From: a virus
Virus record (IMG/VR): IMGVR_UViG_3300006900_000001
Location: 1 to 52,075 of that record
Direction: 5' to 3' (one strand)
Length of the DNA: 52,075 bases
The notes below the pieces were generated by a model. That model ran no database searches. It was given only the letters and a program-made list of their open reading frames with translations, and was not told the DNA's origin. Within the stretch, counting starts at the first letter, position 1. Each line of letters begins with the position of its first letter. Shown here one piece after another: positions 39,645 to 48,305 of the stretch. A program made the position numbers and the translations under genes.

Positions 39645-39955
39645 AGGTCTATCGCATAAGAAATAAACAAACAGGGCTTTTTCTCGTCCATCAAATTAAC
39701 CCCAACCATCATGGTTATTGGAACGATACAGGCTCGTTCTGGAAACGAATTGAAACAGCTCGAAGGCATATAAACGATATTCTCCATGAATGGGACATCG
39801 GCCTGTCTAAATCTGGTCTGTATTTGGTGGCAGAAAACCCAAAAGTTATTCCCGAATACATAGGGGTTTTTGAGGTTGTGGTTAATGATATTACCGTAAA
39901 CGGAGAGCAGATTATACCTGCCGAGGATATTATAAAAGAGGAGCAAAAACCATGA
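39641..39955 (+). CDS. Hypothetical protein, 104 aa
   Basis: A GTG start after GGAGGTGGGGA gives VKVYRIRNKQTGLFLVHQIN. The opening VYRIRNKQTGLF plus GSFWKRIETARRHIND is a recurring pattern in phage proteins of unknown role. It is coupled to both neighbours. Confidence 0.65.
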   Translation: MKVYRIRNKQTGLFLVHQINPNHHGYWNDTGSFWKRIETARRHINDILHEWDIGLSKSGLYLVAENPKVIPEYIGVFEVVVNDITVNGEQIIPAEDIIKEEQKP

Positions 39956-40251
39956 CAGAAAAAGGCGCGAATGAAGGGGCTATTGTTTATGCAATAAAAG
40001 CCCTTGAGGATTGTATATCAATACTTGGAGATATGTCCGACCCTAATAAGGTGAACGAGAGCGTCAGTCTGGACGTTCTCTGGAAAAGATGTGTGGCTAC
40101 AGAACGCTTGGCAATATCAGCAAAAGACCGCCTCCAGAAAGAGGTGATTGATAAGGTTCCAAGTCATTTTGCCTACAGGGCAGACGATCCGGACACGAAC
40201 AATGCTTTGGAGTACGTTAAAATCCTATCAGATGCAGTAAGGGGGAGGTGA
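39952..40251 (+). CDS. Hypothetical protein, 99 aa
   Basis: A soluble helical protein (IVYAIKALEDCISILGDMSD). It begins in an ATGA overlap and ends in a GTGA overlap. Not recognised. Confidence 0.55.
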   Translation: MTEKGANEGAIVYAIKALEDCISILGDMSDPNKVNESVSLDVLWKRCVATERLAISAKDRLQKEVIDKVPSHFAYRADDPDTNNALEYVKILSDAVRGR

Positions 40252-40490
40252 TGACAAAAGATAACGATATGCCGGATGTGATATGGGCTTTACCACACGA
40301 TGCAGATTCCGGGTGCGTTTACTCTGATGTTAATTTCTGGGGAGGAACAAAATACACCCGCCACGACCCCGACTCTATAACCATATCACGTAAGGAATTA
40401 GAGGGGATGAGGCTGCCTGACCATCCAGACCAATCAGAAGATTATCAGGCTGGATATAACTTTATGATAGATACGCTTTTAAACAGATGA
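40248..40490 (+). CDS. Hypothetical protein, 80 aa
   Basis: GTG or the following ATG may start it. The segment DMPDVIWALPHDADSGCVYS and KYTRHDPDSI resemble the pattern of small phage proteins with YTR-D motifs. It ends with the ATGA of the next gene. Confidence 0.55.
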   Translation: MMTKDNDMPDVIWALPHDADSGCVYSDVNFWGGTKYTRHDPDSITISRKELEGMRLPDHPDQSEDYQAGYNFMIDTLLNR

Positions 40491-40642
40491 AGGTGTACCT
40501 GCAGCCAGATGGTACATGGATTGATTGGAGCAGACACTGGGGATTATTCGGCGTTGAAGGCTCGGGTAGTGCAAAAGTATATAAAGGCGAAGATGCCAAG
40601 ATTTTAGATGTAATGTTTAATCAGACCCGTAAAGGGCGTTAA
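40487..40642 (+). CDS. Small hypothetical protein, 51 aa
   Basis: MKVYLQPDGTWIDWSRHWGL continues to MFNQTRKGR. It starts in an ATGA overlap and lies 20 bp before the excisionase-like gene. Function unknown. Confidence 0.55.
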   Translation: MKVYLQPDGTWIDWSRHWGLFGVEGSGSAKVYKGEDAKILDVMFNQTRKGR

Positions 40643-40662
40643 GGGAAGAAAGATAGGAGAAA

Positions 40663-40836
40663 ATGAAAAAGGCATTTACTATAAAAGAAACGGTAGAACT
40701 AACCGGAATTAGCAAAACAATGCTATACAACCAGATAAAAAAGGGCAGGCTGAAAGCCTGTAAGATTGGCAGAAGAACAATCATCAGAGAGAATGACTTA
40801 GACAGTTTTCTTGGCGGCCTAAGCCCCATCAACTAG
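40663..40836 (+). CDS. xis: Excisionase-like HTH protein
   Basis: The 57-aa product MKKAFTIKETVELTGISKTM ... GRLKACKIGRRTIIRENDLD is a MerR/excisionase-type winged helix (TIKETVELTGISKTMLYNQI, then the wing GRRTIIRENDL). AGGAGAAA precedes the ATG. It is the last gene before attR, and its stop codon lies inside an arm-type site. It should direct excision with Int; a regulator of the AlpA kind is the alternative. Confidence 0.8.
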   Translation: MKKAFTIKETVELTGISKTMLYNQIKKGRLKACKIGRRTIIRENDLDSFLGGLSPIN

Positions 40837-40854
40837 GGGCAAGATTGGGGGCAA
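40834..40854 (+). promoter_or_regulatory. Integrase arm-type sites, right
   Basis: TAGGGGCAA (40834-40842) and TGGGGGCAA (40846-40854) are 12 bp apart, the same word and spacing as at the left end. Confidence 0.6.
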
Positions 40855-40911
40855 CTGTCTTTTCCTTGTTAAGCTTTTTGTTAAATAACATATATTTAAT
40901 TCATTACTCAC

Positions 40912-40933
40912 ATCCCGGCCCTGAGCACCATTT
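40912..40933 (+). repeat. attR core
   Basis: The 22 bp are identical to 3287-3308 and carry the tRNA-Phe 3' end without the rest of the gene. Confidence 0.93.
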
Positions 40934-41119
40934 TATCTCAATAAGCTAGATTCCGCATATCCTTAACTCTTGCGTTCACATGAACAGCTGAGAATATTTC
41001 CCTAAAAATTAAGCCAATTTTAATGTCTTTTTAAGATAATTAAAGATAGTATTGAGTAATGGCAAGGACTGCCATGAAAGATGTCATATAAGCAACAGAA
41101 GATGCGGAGACACTGATAA

Positions 41120-43105
41120 ATGGCCACCTATACTGGTGACAATAATAACAACAACCTCGCCGCCGACAGTCAGGTCGATGCGGACGATTTTTTCTTTGGA
41201 ATGGACGGTAATGATTCTCTCACAGCCTATGGTGGGAATGATCTTCTTGATGGTGGCATGGGCGATGATATCTTAAACGGAGGCGATGATGATGATATTT
41301 ATATTTGGAGCAATGGTTTTGACCGGATTTACGATACACATGGGGTTGACCGTATACGCTTCACGACGCACAGCCTCAGCGACATCAGCTTCGCACGCAA
41401 CGAAACGGCAGATCTTTTAATTTCAGTTCCAGGCAATAACCAGATCCGTGTGGCCAATCATTTTGCAAGTCACACAAGCGCTTACCGTATAGAATATATA
41501 GAGGTTGGTGGAACAGTTATTGCCCTTCAGGATATAGATGCCTGGGTCTATGGCAATGCTGAAGGAAATGTTCTGCGCGGAGATGCGCCCACAGCTTTAT
41601 GGACAGATACAATGTATGGCGGGGATGGTAATGACACCATCTATGGTTACAGCCTGCGTGACATATTATATGGCCAGGATGGTGATGACACTATTTACGG
41701 CGGAACAGATAATGATGAGCTATGGGGAGGAAACGGAAACGACCACCTTCAGGGTGAGGAAGGCGACGATGTTCTATATGGTGAATATGGCGATGATATT
41801 TTAAGTGGTGGTGATGGTACTGATTTGATGTATGGCGGTGATGGTAATGATAACCTTTCCGGCGGAGACGGCGATGACACTATTTACGGCGGTAGCGGGC
41901 AGGACACCTTAAACGGAGGTGCTGGTGCAGATGCCCTTTTCGGAGGAGGCAACTCCGATATTATAAATGGCGGGAGCGGCAATGACCTGCTCCGTGGCGA
42001 CGTTGGTGACGACCTGCTGGATGGTGGTGACGGCAATGACGAGCTTTATGGCGAAGATGGCAATGATACCCTTATGGGATCCCTTGGAAATGATTATATA
42101 GACGGCGGTTCAGGGGTCGATCTCATCAATTTTATCCAGGTAAATCACGGTATTAATTTCGATCTGGCTGCCGGCACAAATACGCTGACAAACGGTGATA
42201 CGCAAATTTATTTGAATATTGAAAATGTTCGCGGCACCTATCACAATGATGTTATCTACGGTGACGGTGGTACAAACATTATTTATGGCGGCAGTGGTCG
42301 CGATGATCTTTTCGGCAACGGTGGCACAGACATACTTTATGGGGAAGATGGACATGATCGCCTCTGGGGCGGTGATGGTAATGACCAGCTTTATGGCGGC
42401 CTTCTGAATGACCAGCTTTACGGTGGCAACGGTGATGATTATCTATACGGGGAATTAGGTAATGATTATCTCTTTGGAGATGCTGGCCATGACACACTCT
42501 TTGGTGCTGAAGGTAATGACCAGCTTACAGGTGGGGAAGGTAATGACAATCTCTGGGGAAGCGTTGGTAACGACATTCTTGATGGAGGCGATGGCACCGA
42601 TACTCTGTACGGCGAAGACGGCGATGATATTTTGCGCGGCGGTGCTGGTACAGATTACATGTTTGGTGATGATCGCTTTTCCACGCCGGGATTTTCAAGT
42701 ACAGGTAATGATGAGCTTTACGGGGAGGATGGTAATGACCGCCTTTATGGTGGTGCCGGTGATGACTTTTTAAATGGCGGTGCCGGCTCAGATGTCCTGT
42801 TCGGCGGCACAGGACGTGACACCTTCCATTACGGTGCGGACAGCCTGAACCAGTCTTTCGATTACATTATGGATTTCGAACCAGGTCCGAACGGAGACTA
42901 TATTGACATCAGTGATGTCATTGATTATGGACCGAATGATGTCTTATCTGATTTCGTATGGTTCGAACGGACACATTACCATACACGCATGCATATCGAC
43001 GCGGATGGCACAGGCCCGGAAGGCTCTCAAATCCTTACACAAATTCAAGACCACCGCGATCTTGACGTGGCCCAATTAATAGCCAACGGCCAATTAATAG
43101 TTTAA
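41120..43105 (+). CDS. RTX calcium-binding protein, probably type I secreted
   Basis: The 661-aa protein is built of GGxGxDxLxG nonapeptides in several blocks (about 25-60, 165-330 and 365-570), which form calcium-bound parallel beta rolls. Residues 60-125 (HSLSDISFARNETADLLISV ... IRVANHF) resemble the haemolysin-related calcium-binding domain. The C-terminus (GRDTFHYGADS, DYIMDFEPG) is a type I secretion target region. No enzyme domain is seen. Host gene, first after attR, convergent with glpK with 3 bp between. Confidence 0.85.
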   Translation: MATYTGDNNNNNLAADSQVDADDFFFGMDGNDSLTAYGGNDLLDGGMGDDILNGGDDDDIYIWSNGFDRIYDTHGVDRIRFTTHSLSDISFARNETADLLISVPGNNQIRVANHFASHTSAYRIEYIEVGGTVIALQDIDAWVYGNAEGNVLRGDAPTALWTDTMYGGDGNDTIYGYSLRDILYGQDGDDTIYGGTDNDELWGGNGNDHLQGEEGDDVLYGEYGDDILSGGDGTDLMYGGDGNDNLSGGDGDDTIYGGSGQDTLNGGAGADALFGGGNSDIINGGSGNDLLRGDVGDDLLDGGDGNDELYGEDGNDTLMGSLGNDYIDGGSGVDLINFIQVNHGINFDLAAGTNTLTNGDTQIYLNIENVRGTYHNDVIYGDGGTNIIYGGSGRDDLFGNGGTDILYGEDGHDRLWGGDGNDQLYGGLLNDQLYGGNGDDYLYGELGNDYLFGDAGHDTLFGAEGNDQLTGGEGNDNLWGSVGNDILDGGDGTDTLYGEDGDDILRGGAGTDYMFGDDRFSTPGFSSTGNDELYGEDGNDRLYGGAGDDFLNGGAGSDVLFGGTGRDTFHYGADSLNQSFDYIMDFEPGPNGDYIDISDVIDYGPNDVLSDFVWFERTHYHTRMHIDADGTGPEGSQILTQIQDHRDLDVAQLIANGQLIV

Positions 43106-43108
43106 TTA

Positions 43109-44581
43109 TTATTTGCTTCGAACACGCCCAACAGCGTCATGCCATTGGCGCAATCCTTTTTCTACATTCTCTTTAGATATTTGCGGTACAAAACTTTTTT
43201 CTAGTTTCCAGCGATCCGCAATATCTTTTTCGTCTTTATATAGACCTGCCCCGAGACCTGCCAGATAAGCCGCGCCCAGCGCCGTTGACTCACTTATCTC
43301 AGGTATATCAATCTGTGCCTGCACAAAATCTGCCAGTGTCTGGCACATGAAGCTATTTGCGACCAGGCCGCCATCGGCGCGGATAGCTTTGATATCAAGC
43401 CCTGTATCCTGCTGCATTGCGTGGATGAGGTCATAGGTCTGATAGGCCTGTGCCTCAAGTGCCGCACGGGTAATATGCGCCTTAGTGGTTTCGCGGGTAA
43501 GATTGAGTATCGCTGCCTTGGCTCCCGGATCCCAATAGGGCGCACCAAGACCGGTGAAAGCAGGTACAAACATAACCTCATTGCTATCCTCAACGGATAA
43601 AGCAAGCGTTTCACTTTCTGGGGCCTCACCAAAAAGCCCCAGATTATCCCTTAGCCATTGGATGGCTGCGCCCGCCACAAAGATTGAGCCTTCAACTGCA
43701 TATTTCGGGCCCTGTCCAATGTCATAGGCAATGGTTGTAACCAAACCATTTTCAGAAGATGGAATATCTTTGCCTGTGTTTATTAGCGCGAAACACCCCG
43801 TCCCATACGTGGATTTCACCATACCTTTTTCAAAACATGCCTGCCCGACTAAAGCAGATTGCTGGTCACCTGCCATCCCTGTTATCGGGAGCGTTTCCCC
43901 ATCAATTATTTTATATGTCTCACCAAAATGCGCGGTGTTTATCTTCACCTTCGGCAACATGGTTTTAGGGATATTGAAGAGTTTCAGCAAATCCTCATCC
44001 CACTCACAATTTTGAATATTATAGAGCAAAGTACGTGACGCATTTGTAATGTCAGTTGCATGTTCTCGCCCGTCTGTCAGATGCCACAGAAGAAAACAAT
44101 CGACTGTACCAAAAAGAAGAATGCCCTTCTCCGCCTCTTCCCTAGCACCATCAACATTATCCAAAATCCATGCTATTTTGGTGGCTGAAAAATAAGGGTC
44201 GATGATAAGACCTGTTTTTTCTGTAATCAGCTTTTCATGTCCTTCAGCTTTCAGCCTTTTACATGTCTCGGCTGTTCTCCTGTCCTGCCATACGATGGCA
44301 TTATAGACAGGCTCACCGGTATCTTTATTCCAGACTATAGTTGTCTCACGCTGATTGGTAATACCTATTGTCTTGATGTTATTACCTTTTAAGGCAACTT
44401 CACGCCCGCAATTCAAGGTGTCCTCTACAATATCACGGGCATCCTGCTCCACCCATCCTTTATGCGGATAAAAAAGACTCAACTCCTTTTGTGATATTCC
44501 TTTTATAGCCCCACTCTCATCAAATAAAATAGCTCTTGAGCTTGTTGTGCCCTGATCTAATGATAGAATTTGAAATGACAT
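43109..44581 (-). CDS. glpK: Glycerol kinase
   Basis: The enzyme phosphorylates glycerol to glycerol 3-phosphate. LSLDQGTTSSRAILFDESG (6-24) is the ATP-binding start; GWVEQDARDI, TNQRETTIVWNKDTGEPVYN and the C-terminal FMCQTLADFVQ region are typical of FGGY kinases. Length 490 aa. It follows glpD with 3 bp gap, so glycerol is channelled to dihydroxyacetone phosphate by one operon. Confidence 0.95.
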   Translation of the reverse strand: MSFQILSLDQGTTSSRAILFDESGAIKGISQKELSLFYPHKGWVEQDARDIVEDTLNCGREVALKGNNIKTIGITNQRETTIVWNKDTGEPVYNAIVWQDRRTAETCKRLKAEGHEKLITEKTGLIIDPYFSATKIAWILDNVDGAREEAEKGILLFGTVDCFLLWHLTDGREHATDITNASRTLLYNIQNCEWDEDLLKLFNIPKTMLPKVKINTAHFGETYKIIDGETLPITGMAGDQQSALVGQACFEKGMVKSTYGTGCFALINTGKDIPSSENGLVTTIAYDIGQGPKYAVEGSIFVAGAAIQWLRDNLGLFGEAPESETLALSVEDSNEVMFVPAFTGLGAPYWDPGAKAAILNLTRETTKAHITRAALEAQAYQTYDLIHAMQQDTGLDIKAIRADGGLVANSFMCQTLADFVQAQIDIPEISESTALGAAYLAGLGAGLYKDEKDIADRWKLEKSFVPQISKENVEKGLRQWHDAVGRVRSK

Positions 44582-44584
44582 ATT

Positions 44585-46126
44585 TCATAGTCCCTTATAG
44601 TGATGTGTGTAATGCTCACGCAGTGCAGGCATATCCTGTGCCAATCCGGAGTACTCCTTCTCGCTCAAGAACAGACCTGTCTTAGAGCGCCGGAACAAGA
44701 TATCTTCAGCTGTTTTCGCAAACTCAAATCCTATTAGATATCCAATTTCGGCCTCATACACACCCGCCCCGTAATATTTACCCATATTTTCCAATGTATT
44801 TATATTTTTTAGGAAAACATCCATGCGCGTACCGTAAGATCGGATGTAACGCTCCAGAATGTCTTTTGGTAGCCAAGGATATTTCTTGGCCTGGTCGGCG
44901 ATAAAGTTTTGGCGGTTCTGATAATCAAAATCACCACCTGGTAACCTTCTTTTAGATGTCCAGCTATTCTTGTTTTTTGCCCGAATTGCCTCCCCTATCA
45001 AATTCACCGCTTTTTCGGCCAAAGAACGGCCGGTTGTGATTTTCCCGCCAAACACCGATAAAATCGGTGCTCCTTCATTATCAAGCACAAGTTTGTAATC
45101 GCGTGTGACGGCCTTATCACTTTTACCGCCCTCTTCCAGTAAAGGTCTTATACCGGAATAGGCCCACAGAATGTCATCAGGTCCAATCTTTCTGGTGAAG
45201 GCTCTGTTTGCTGCCGCACATAAATAATCAATTTCGCTTGATGATATACGAATATCACTTTGAGGGACTTCAACGCCTTCTTCAGTCGTACCTACCAAAG
45301 TAAATTCATTTTCATAAGGGATTGCAAAAACTATCCTTTTATCTTTTTGCTGCAGGATATAAGCGTGCTGCCCTTCATATAATCGTGGGACTATAATGTG
45401 TGAACCTTTCACGAGACGCGCCTCAGGTGTGTTTCCCGATACGAGCTTTTGCCTTTCCAGTAAATCCCTGACCCATGGACCGGCTGCGTTCACAATTGAT
45501 TTGGCCGTAATGCAATATTCTTGATTGGCCATGGCATCTTTAACAGTGACAAGCCAGCGTCCGCCTTTTCTTTCGACTTTCTCCACGGATGTATATGTTC
45601 TTATATCTGCTCCCTTATCGGCAGCATCAACAGCGTTCAGAGTTACAAGCCTGCTATCATCCACCCAGCAATCGGAGTATTTAAAGCCGGCTTTATATTT
45701 GCTCTCAATTAACGGTTTTCCGTACTCACCACTTTTCAAAGACAAGGATTTGGATGAAGCCAGTAATCTGTCACGCTTTGCCAAATAATCATAAATATAC
45801 AGCCCCAGCCTTATTAAAAGTTTCGGCCTGAGGTGTTTTTCATGTGGCAGAATAAAGTTCAGCGGCCAGATAATATGCGGCGCAGTTCGAAGCATGATAT
45901 TCCGCTCCTGTAAGGCGGACCTTACAAGTCTAAATTCGTAATATTCCAGATACCTTAAGCCCCCATGGATAAGCTTGGTACTGGAAGATGATGTTTCCTG
46001 AGCCAGATCACCGCGCTCAAAAAGAACAGTGCGAATGCCACGTCCGGCAGCATCACGCGCGATTGCAGTACCGTTTATACCGCCGCCGATGACGCATATA
46101 TCAAAATTCAAGGATCCTAAACTCAT
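44585..46126 (-). CDS. glpD: FAD-dependent glycerol-3-phosphate dehydrogenase
   Basis: The enzyme oxidises glycerol 3-phosphate to dihydroxyacetone phosphate at the inner membrane and passes electrons to quinone. FDICVIGGGINGTAIARDAA (9-28) is the FAD-binding Rossmann motif; ETSSSSTKLIHGGLRYLEYY follows as the family signature; YSGIRPLL and GGKITTGRSLAEKAV are near the C-terminal third. Length 513 aa is normal. It is divergent from the YjbH gene, 158 bp away. Confidence 0.95.
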   Translation of the reverse strand: MSLGSLNFDICVIGGGINGTAIARDAAGRGIRTVLFERGDLAQETSSSSTKLIHGGLRYLEYYEFRLVRSALQERNIMLRTAPHIIWPLNFILPHEKHLRPKLLIRLGLYIYDYLAKRDRLLASSKSLSLKSGEYGKPLIESKYKAGFKYSDCWVDDSRLVTLNAVDAADKGADIRTYTSVEKVERKGGRWLVTVKDAMANQEYCITAKSIVNAAGPWVRDLLERQKLVSGNTPEARLVKGSHIIVPRLYEGQHAYILQQKDKRIVFAIPYENEFTLVGTTEEGVEVPQSDIRISSSEIDYLCAAANRAFTRKIGPDDILWAYSGIRPLLEEGGKSDKAVTRDYKLVLDNEGAPILSVFGGKITTGRSLAEKAVNLIGEAIRAKNKNSWTSKRRLPGGDFDYQNRQNFIADQAKKYPWLPKDILERYIRSYGTRMDVFLKNINTLENMGKYYGAGVYEAEIGYLIGFEFAKTAEDILFRRSKTGLFLSEKEYSGLAQDMPALREHYTHHYKGL

Positions 46127-46284
46127 AGAACTTCAAAATATATCATAGTTGGCGTTTAATAAAGGCTCTTATCCCTTGATCTTATAAATAAAAAAGCTTT
46201 TTAGCTTGCATGGAAATATATTTTTGGCAGACTAATAACTGAGGGGCCTTTCCAGCCGGATTCAACTGATATTTATGCTTTAAT

Positions 46285-48303
46285 ATGCGTTCTGCCTTTG
46301 CAGTGCTTTTCGCCTGCTATTTTATCTTTATAAATTTACCTTGTGCGTTTGCAAAAACAGAAGCGACACAACTTAATACTGTTGAGACAGCGCGGACCTT
46401 ACCTGAAAATTCTCTTTCTCTTCAATTCGATACATTACCACCATATTATAGTGGCTCAATCGGAGCTCAATTTTCTGACAGATTTTACATGCAGCTGCGC
46501 CAGACTGTCCAAACATCAAATATATTGGATGGAGGTAAGAAAGCCTTACCCGGTATGGATTTAAAGTTAAAGCTTTTCAATGAAACACATTTTACACCGC
46601 AAGTGGCACTTGGCCTTAAATCGGCCATCGGACATAAAAAGCAGGCCGGAGAGTATATAGCTCTTACAAAACGTTTTTACGATTTTGATGTGACAGGCGG
46701 CATGGCATGGGGCCGTTTGGGCAGTGCAGCTGATATAAAAAACCCGCTCCGTATTTTATCTGACAGTCATTTTGGAAAAGAAAGGCCTCTGGATGGCAAC
46801 GACTCAAATAAAATGTCAGACTGGTTTACAGGCGAGGACGTTGCCTTTTTTGGGGGAGTGTCGTGGCAGACGCCTTATGAGCCGCTTAAACTCACTCTCG
46901 ACTGGAATGGGGACGCCTACAAATCCGAAGAACAAACTATAGCAGGTTATGAGGGGCCTGACCGCTGGGCAATAGGCGCACAATACACCCCCTTCCCCTG
47001 GCTTGAGCTGTCAGGCGCCTATACAGGTGGTGATAAGTTCATGGCAAGAGCACGTTTTTTTGACACTCTCCCAACCCGCTCAAAAAAAGCATATAAGGAT
47101 AATGTTCAATATAACCCTGTTCCCAGAAATATACTTTCTGAGCATAGCCGCCGCGAGCACCCTAAAACCCGGCTGGTGTTAGCGGATGGTGTTTCGACCC
47201 CGTATCAAATACGACAAAATGCCGATCTTTATCTGGCCGAAGCAAATGGCCAAAACATTGAGACACTTTCCATACAACCCGTTTATTTTGGCCTGCAAGG
47301 GCCCGATCTCATTCTTCCTAAACGTGGGCTTGATGCGGTACTAAATGGATCCGGCAGCGGAAATGAATTGTGGCATAGCATGGAGGTTAAAAAAAATAGC
47401 AAAGCTTTTTTAAAAAACTCCCCCTCTCTGCCACTTAGTCAAAATAAATACGGTTTAAAGTTGCAGCATGTGGAAGATATTACACAGGAATACAAAGCCT
47501 ATACTCATCGTACATCTTTATTGGCTGAGGGCCGTCAGATTTTGCCTTTCAATCTGATTGCTGGCTTTGGTCTTCGCTCCACACTGTACAGCTCTATGCA
47601 AGATACTCCTGTTCTGAAAAGTTTTCCAAAAGATGCCGTTCGAAGCGACGAAATCCTCTATACTAAAAACCCCGTCAACATTGAACGTGCCTATCTGGCA
47701 AAATTAATATCACTCAATCCCGAAATTCACATGGGGGTCAGTGCCGGATATCTGGAAGAGATGTTTGCTGGTGCCGGTGGAGAGATATTATACCGCCCCT
47801 GGGACAAAAGATGGGCGATTGGCGCTGAAGGATGGCTGGTCAAAAAACGAGACGCAAAATCGAGTCTAGCACGCGATACCAAAGGTGATTTACTTCGCAC
47901 AGGCCACCTTAATTTGTATTATGACATACCATATCAGAACCTCACTGCCTCAGTTAATGCTGGTTATTTTCTGGCAGAGGATATGGGAGCAAAATTTGAG
48001 CTTAGCAAAAGCTTTTCCAATGGGGCTAGAGTTGCAGGTTTTATCACTGTGACCGATGAAACGGACAAGGATGTGTTCGGCTCCGATATGGAATATTATT
48101 CAGGCCTTACAATATCTATGCCCTTTAATATTCCAAAAGCACCTGGCTACATTGACAAAATATGTTGTGAGACAGAATTACAGGTACGGCCTTTAGCCCG
48201 TGACAAAGGGCAAAAACTGGATAATCCCTTACCTCTTTACCAGATGTCTGAGCGAATATCTTCGCGTGAATTGAGAGAAAACTGGCAAGATATTGCCCCT
48301 TGA
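46285..48303 (+). CDS. YjbH-family outer-membrane protein
   Basis: A signal peptide is seen (about 1-23, ending CAFA). The 672-aa protein has N-terminal parts with FDTLPPYYSGSIGAQFSDRF and the C-terminal YjbH signature YLEEMFAGAGGEILYRPWDK ... AIGAEGWLVKKRD, TGHLNLYYD, NAGYFLAEDMGAKFELSKSF. This family (DUF940) forms an outer-membrane beta barrel tied to exopolysaccharide export. The other yjb genes are not beside it here. No Shine-Dalgarno is seen. Confidence 0.82.
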   Translation: MRSAFAVLFACYFIFINLPCAFAKTEATQLNTVETARTLPENSLSLQFDTLPPYYSGSIGAQFSDRFYMQLRQTVQTSNILDGGKKALPGMDLKLKLFNETHFTPQVALGLKSAIGHKKQAGEYIALTKRFYDFDVTGGMAWGRLGSAADIKNPLRILSDSHFGKERPLDGNDSNKMSDWFTGEDVAFFGGVSWQTPYEPLKLTLDWNGDAYKSEEQTIAGYEGPDRWAIGAQYTPFPWLELSGAYTGGDKFMARARFFDTLPTRSKKAYKDNVQYNPVPRNILSEHSRREHPKTRLVLADGVSTPYQIRQNADLYLAEANGQNIETLSIQPVYFGLQGPDLILPKRGLDAVLNGSGSGNELWHSMEVKKNSKAFLKNSPSLPLSQNKYGLKLQHVEDITQEYKAYTHRTSLLAEGRQILPFNLIAGFGLRSTLYSSMQDTPVLKSFPKDAVRSDEILYTKNPVNIERAYLAKLISLNPEIHMGVSAGYLEEMFAGAGGEILYRPWDKRWAIGAEGWLVKKRDAKSSLARDTKGDLLRTGHLNLYYDIPYQNLTASVNAGYFLAEDMGAKFELSKSFSNGARVAGFITVTDETDKDVFGSDMEYYSGLTISMPFNIPKAPGYIDKICCETELQVRPLARDKGQKLDNPLPLYQMSERISSRELRENWQDIAP

Positions 48304-48305
48304 AT

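Larger units (their letters stand above)
3287..40933. mobile_element. Complete siphovirus-type prophage in tRNA-Phe
   Basis: The element is bounded by a 22-bp direct repeat of the tRNA 3' end. It holds integrase, xis-like gene, repressor with two operator-bearing promoters, replication and recombination genes, terminase, portal, capsid, tail tube, tape measure, tail fibre and lysis genes. I saw no broken essential gene, so it may be inducible. The late block runs leftward and a second early/recombination block runs rightward from the repressor region. Confidence 0.93.

Noticed and set aside
41538-42773. Methionine-rich frames overlapping the RTX gene
   Set aside because: They are shifted readings of the GGxGxD repeats, with no homology or start signals.
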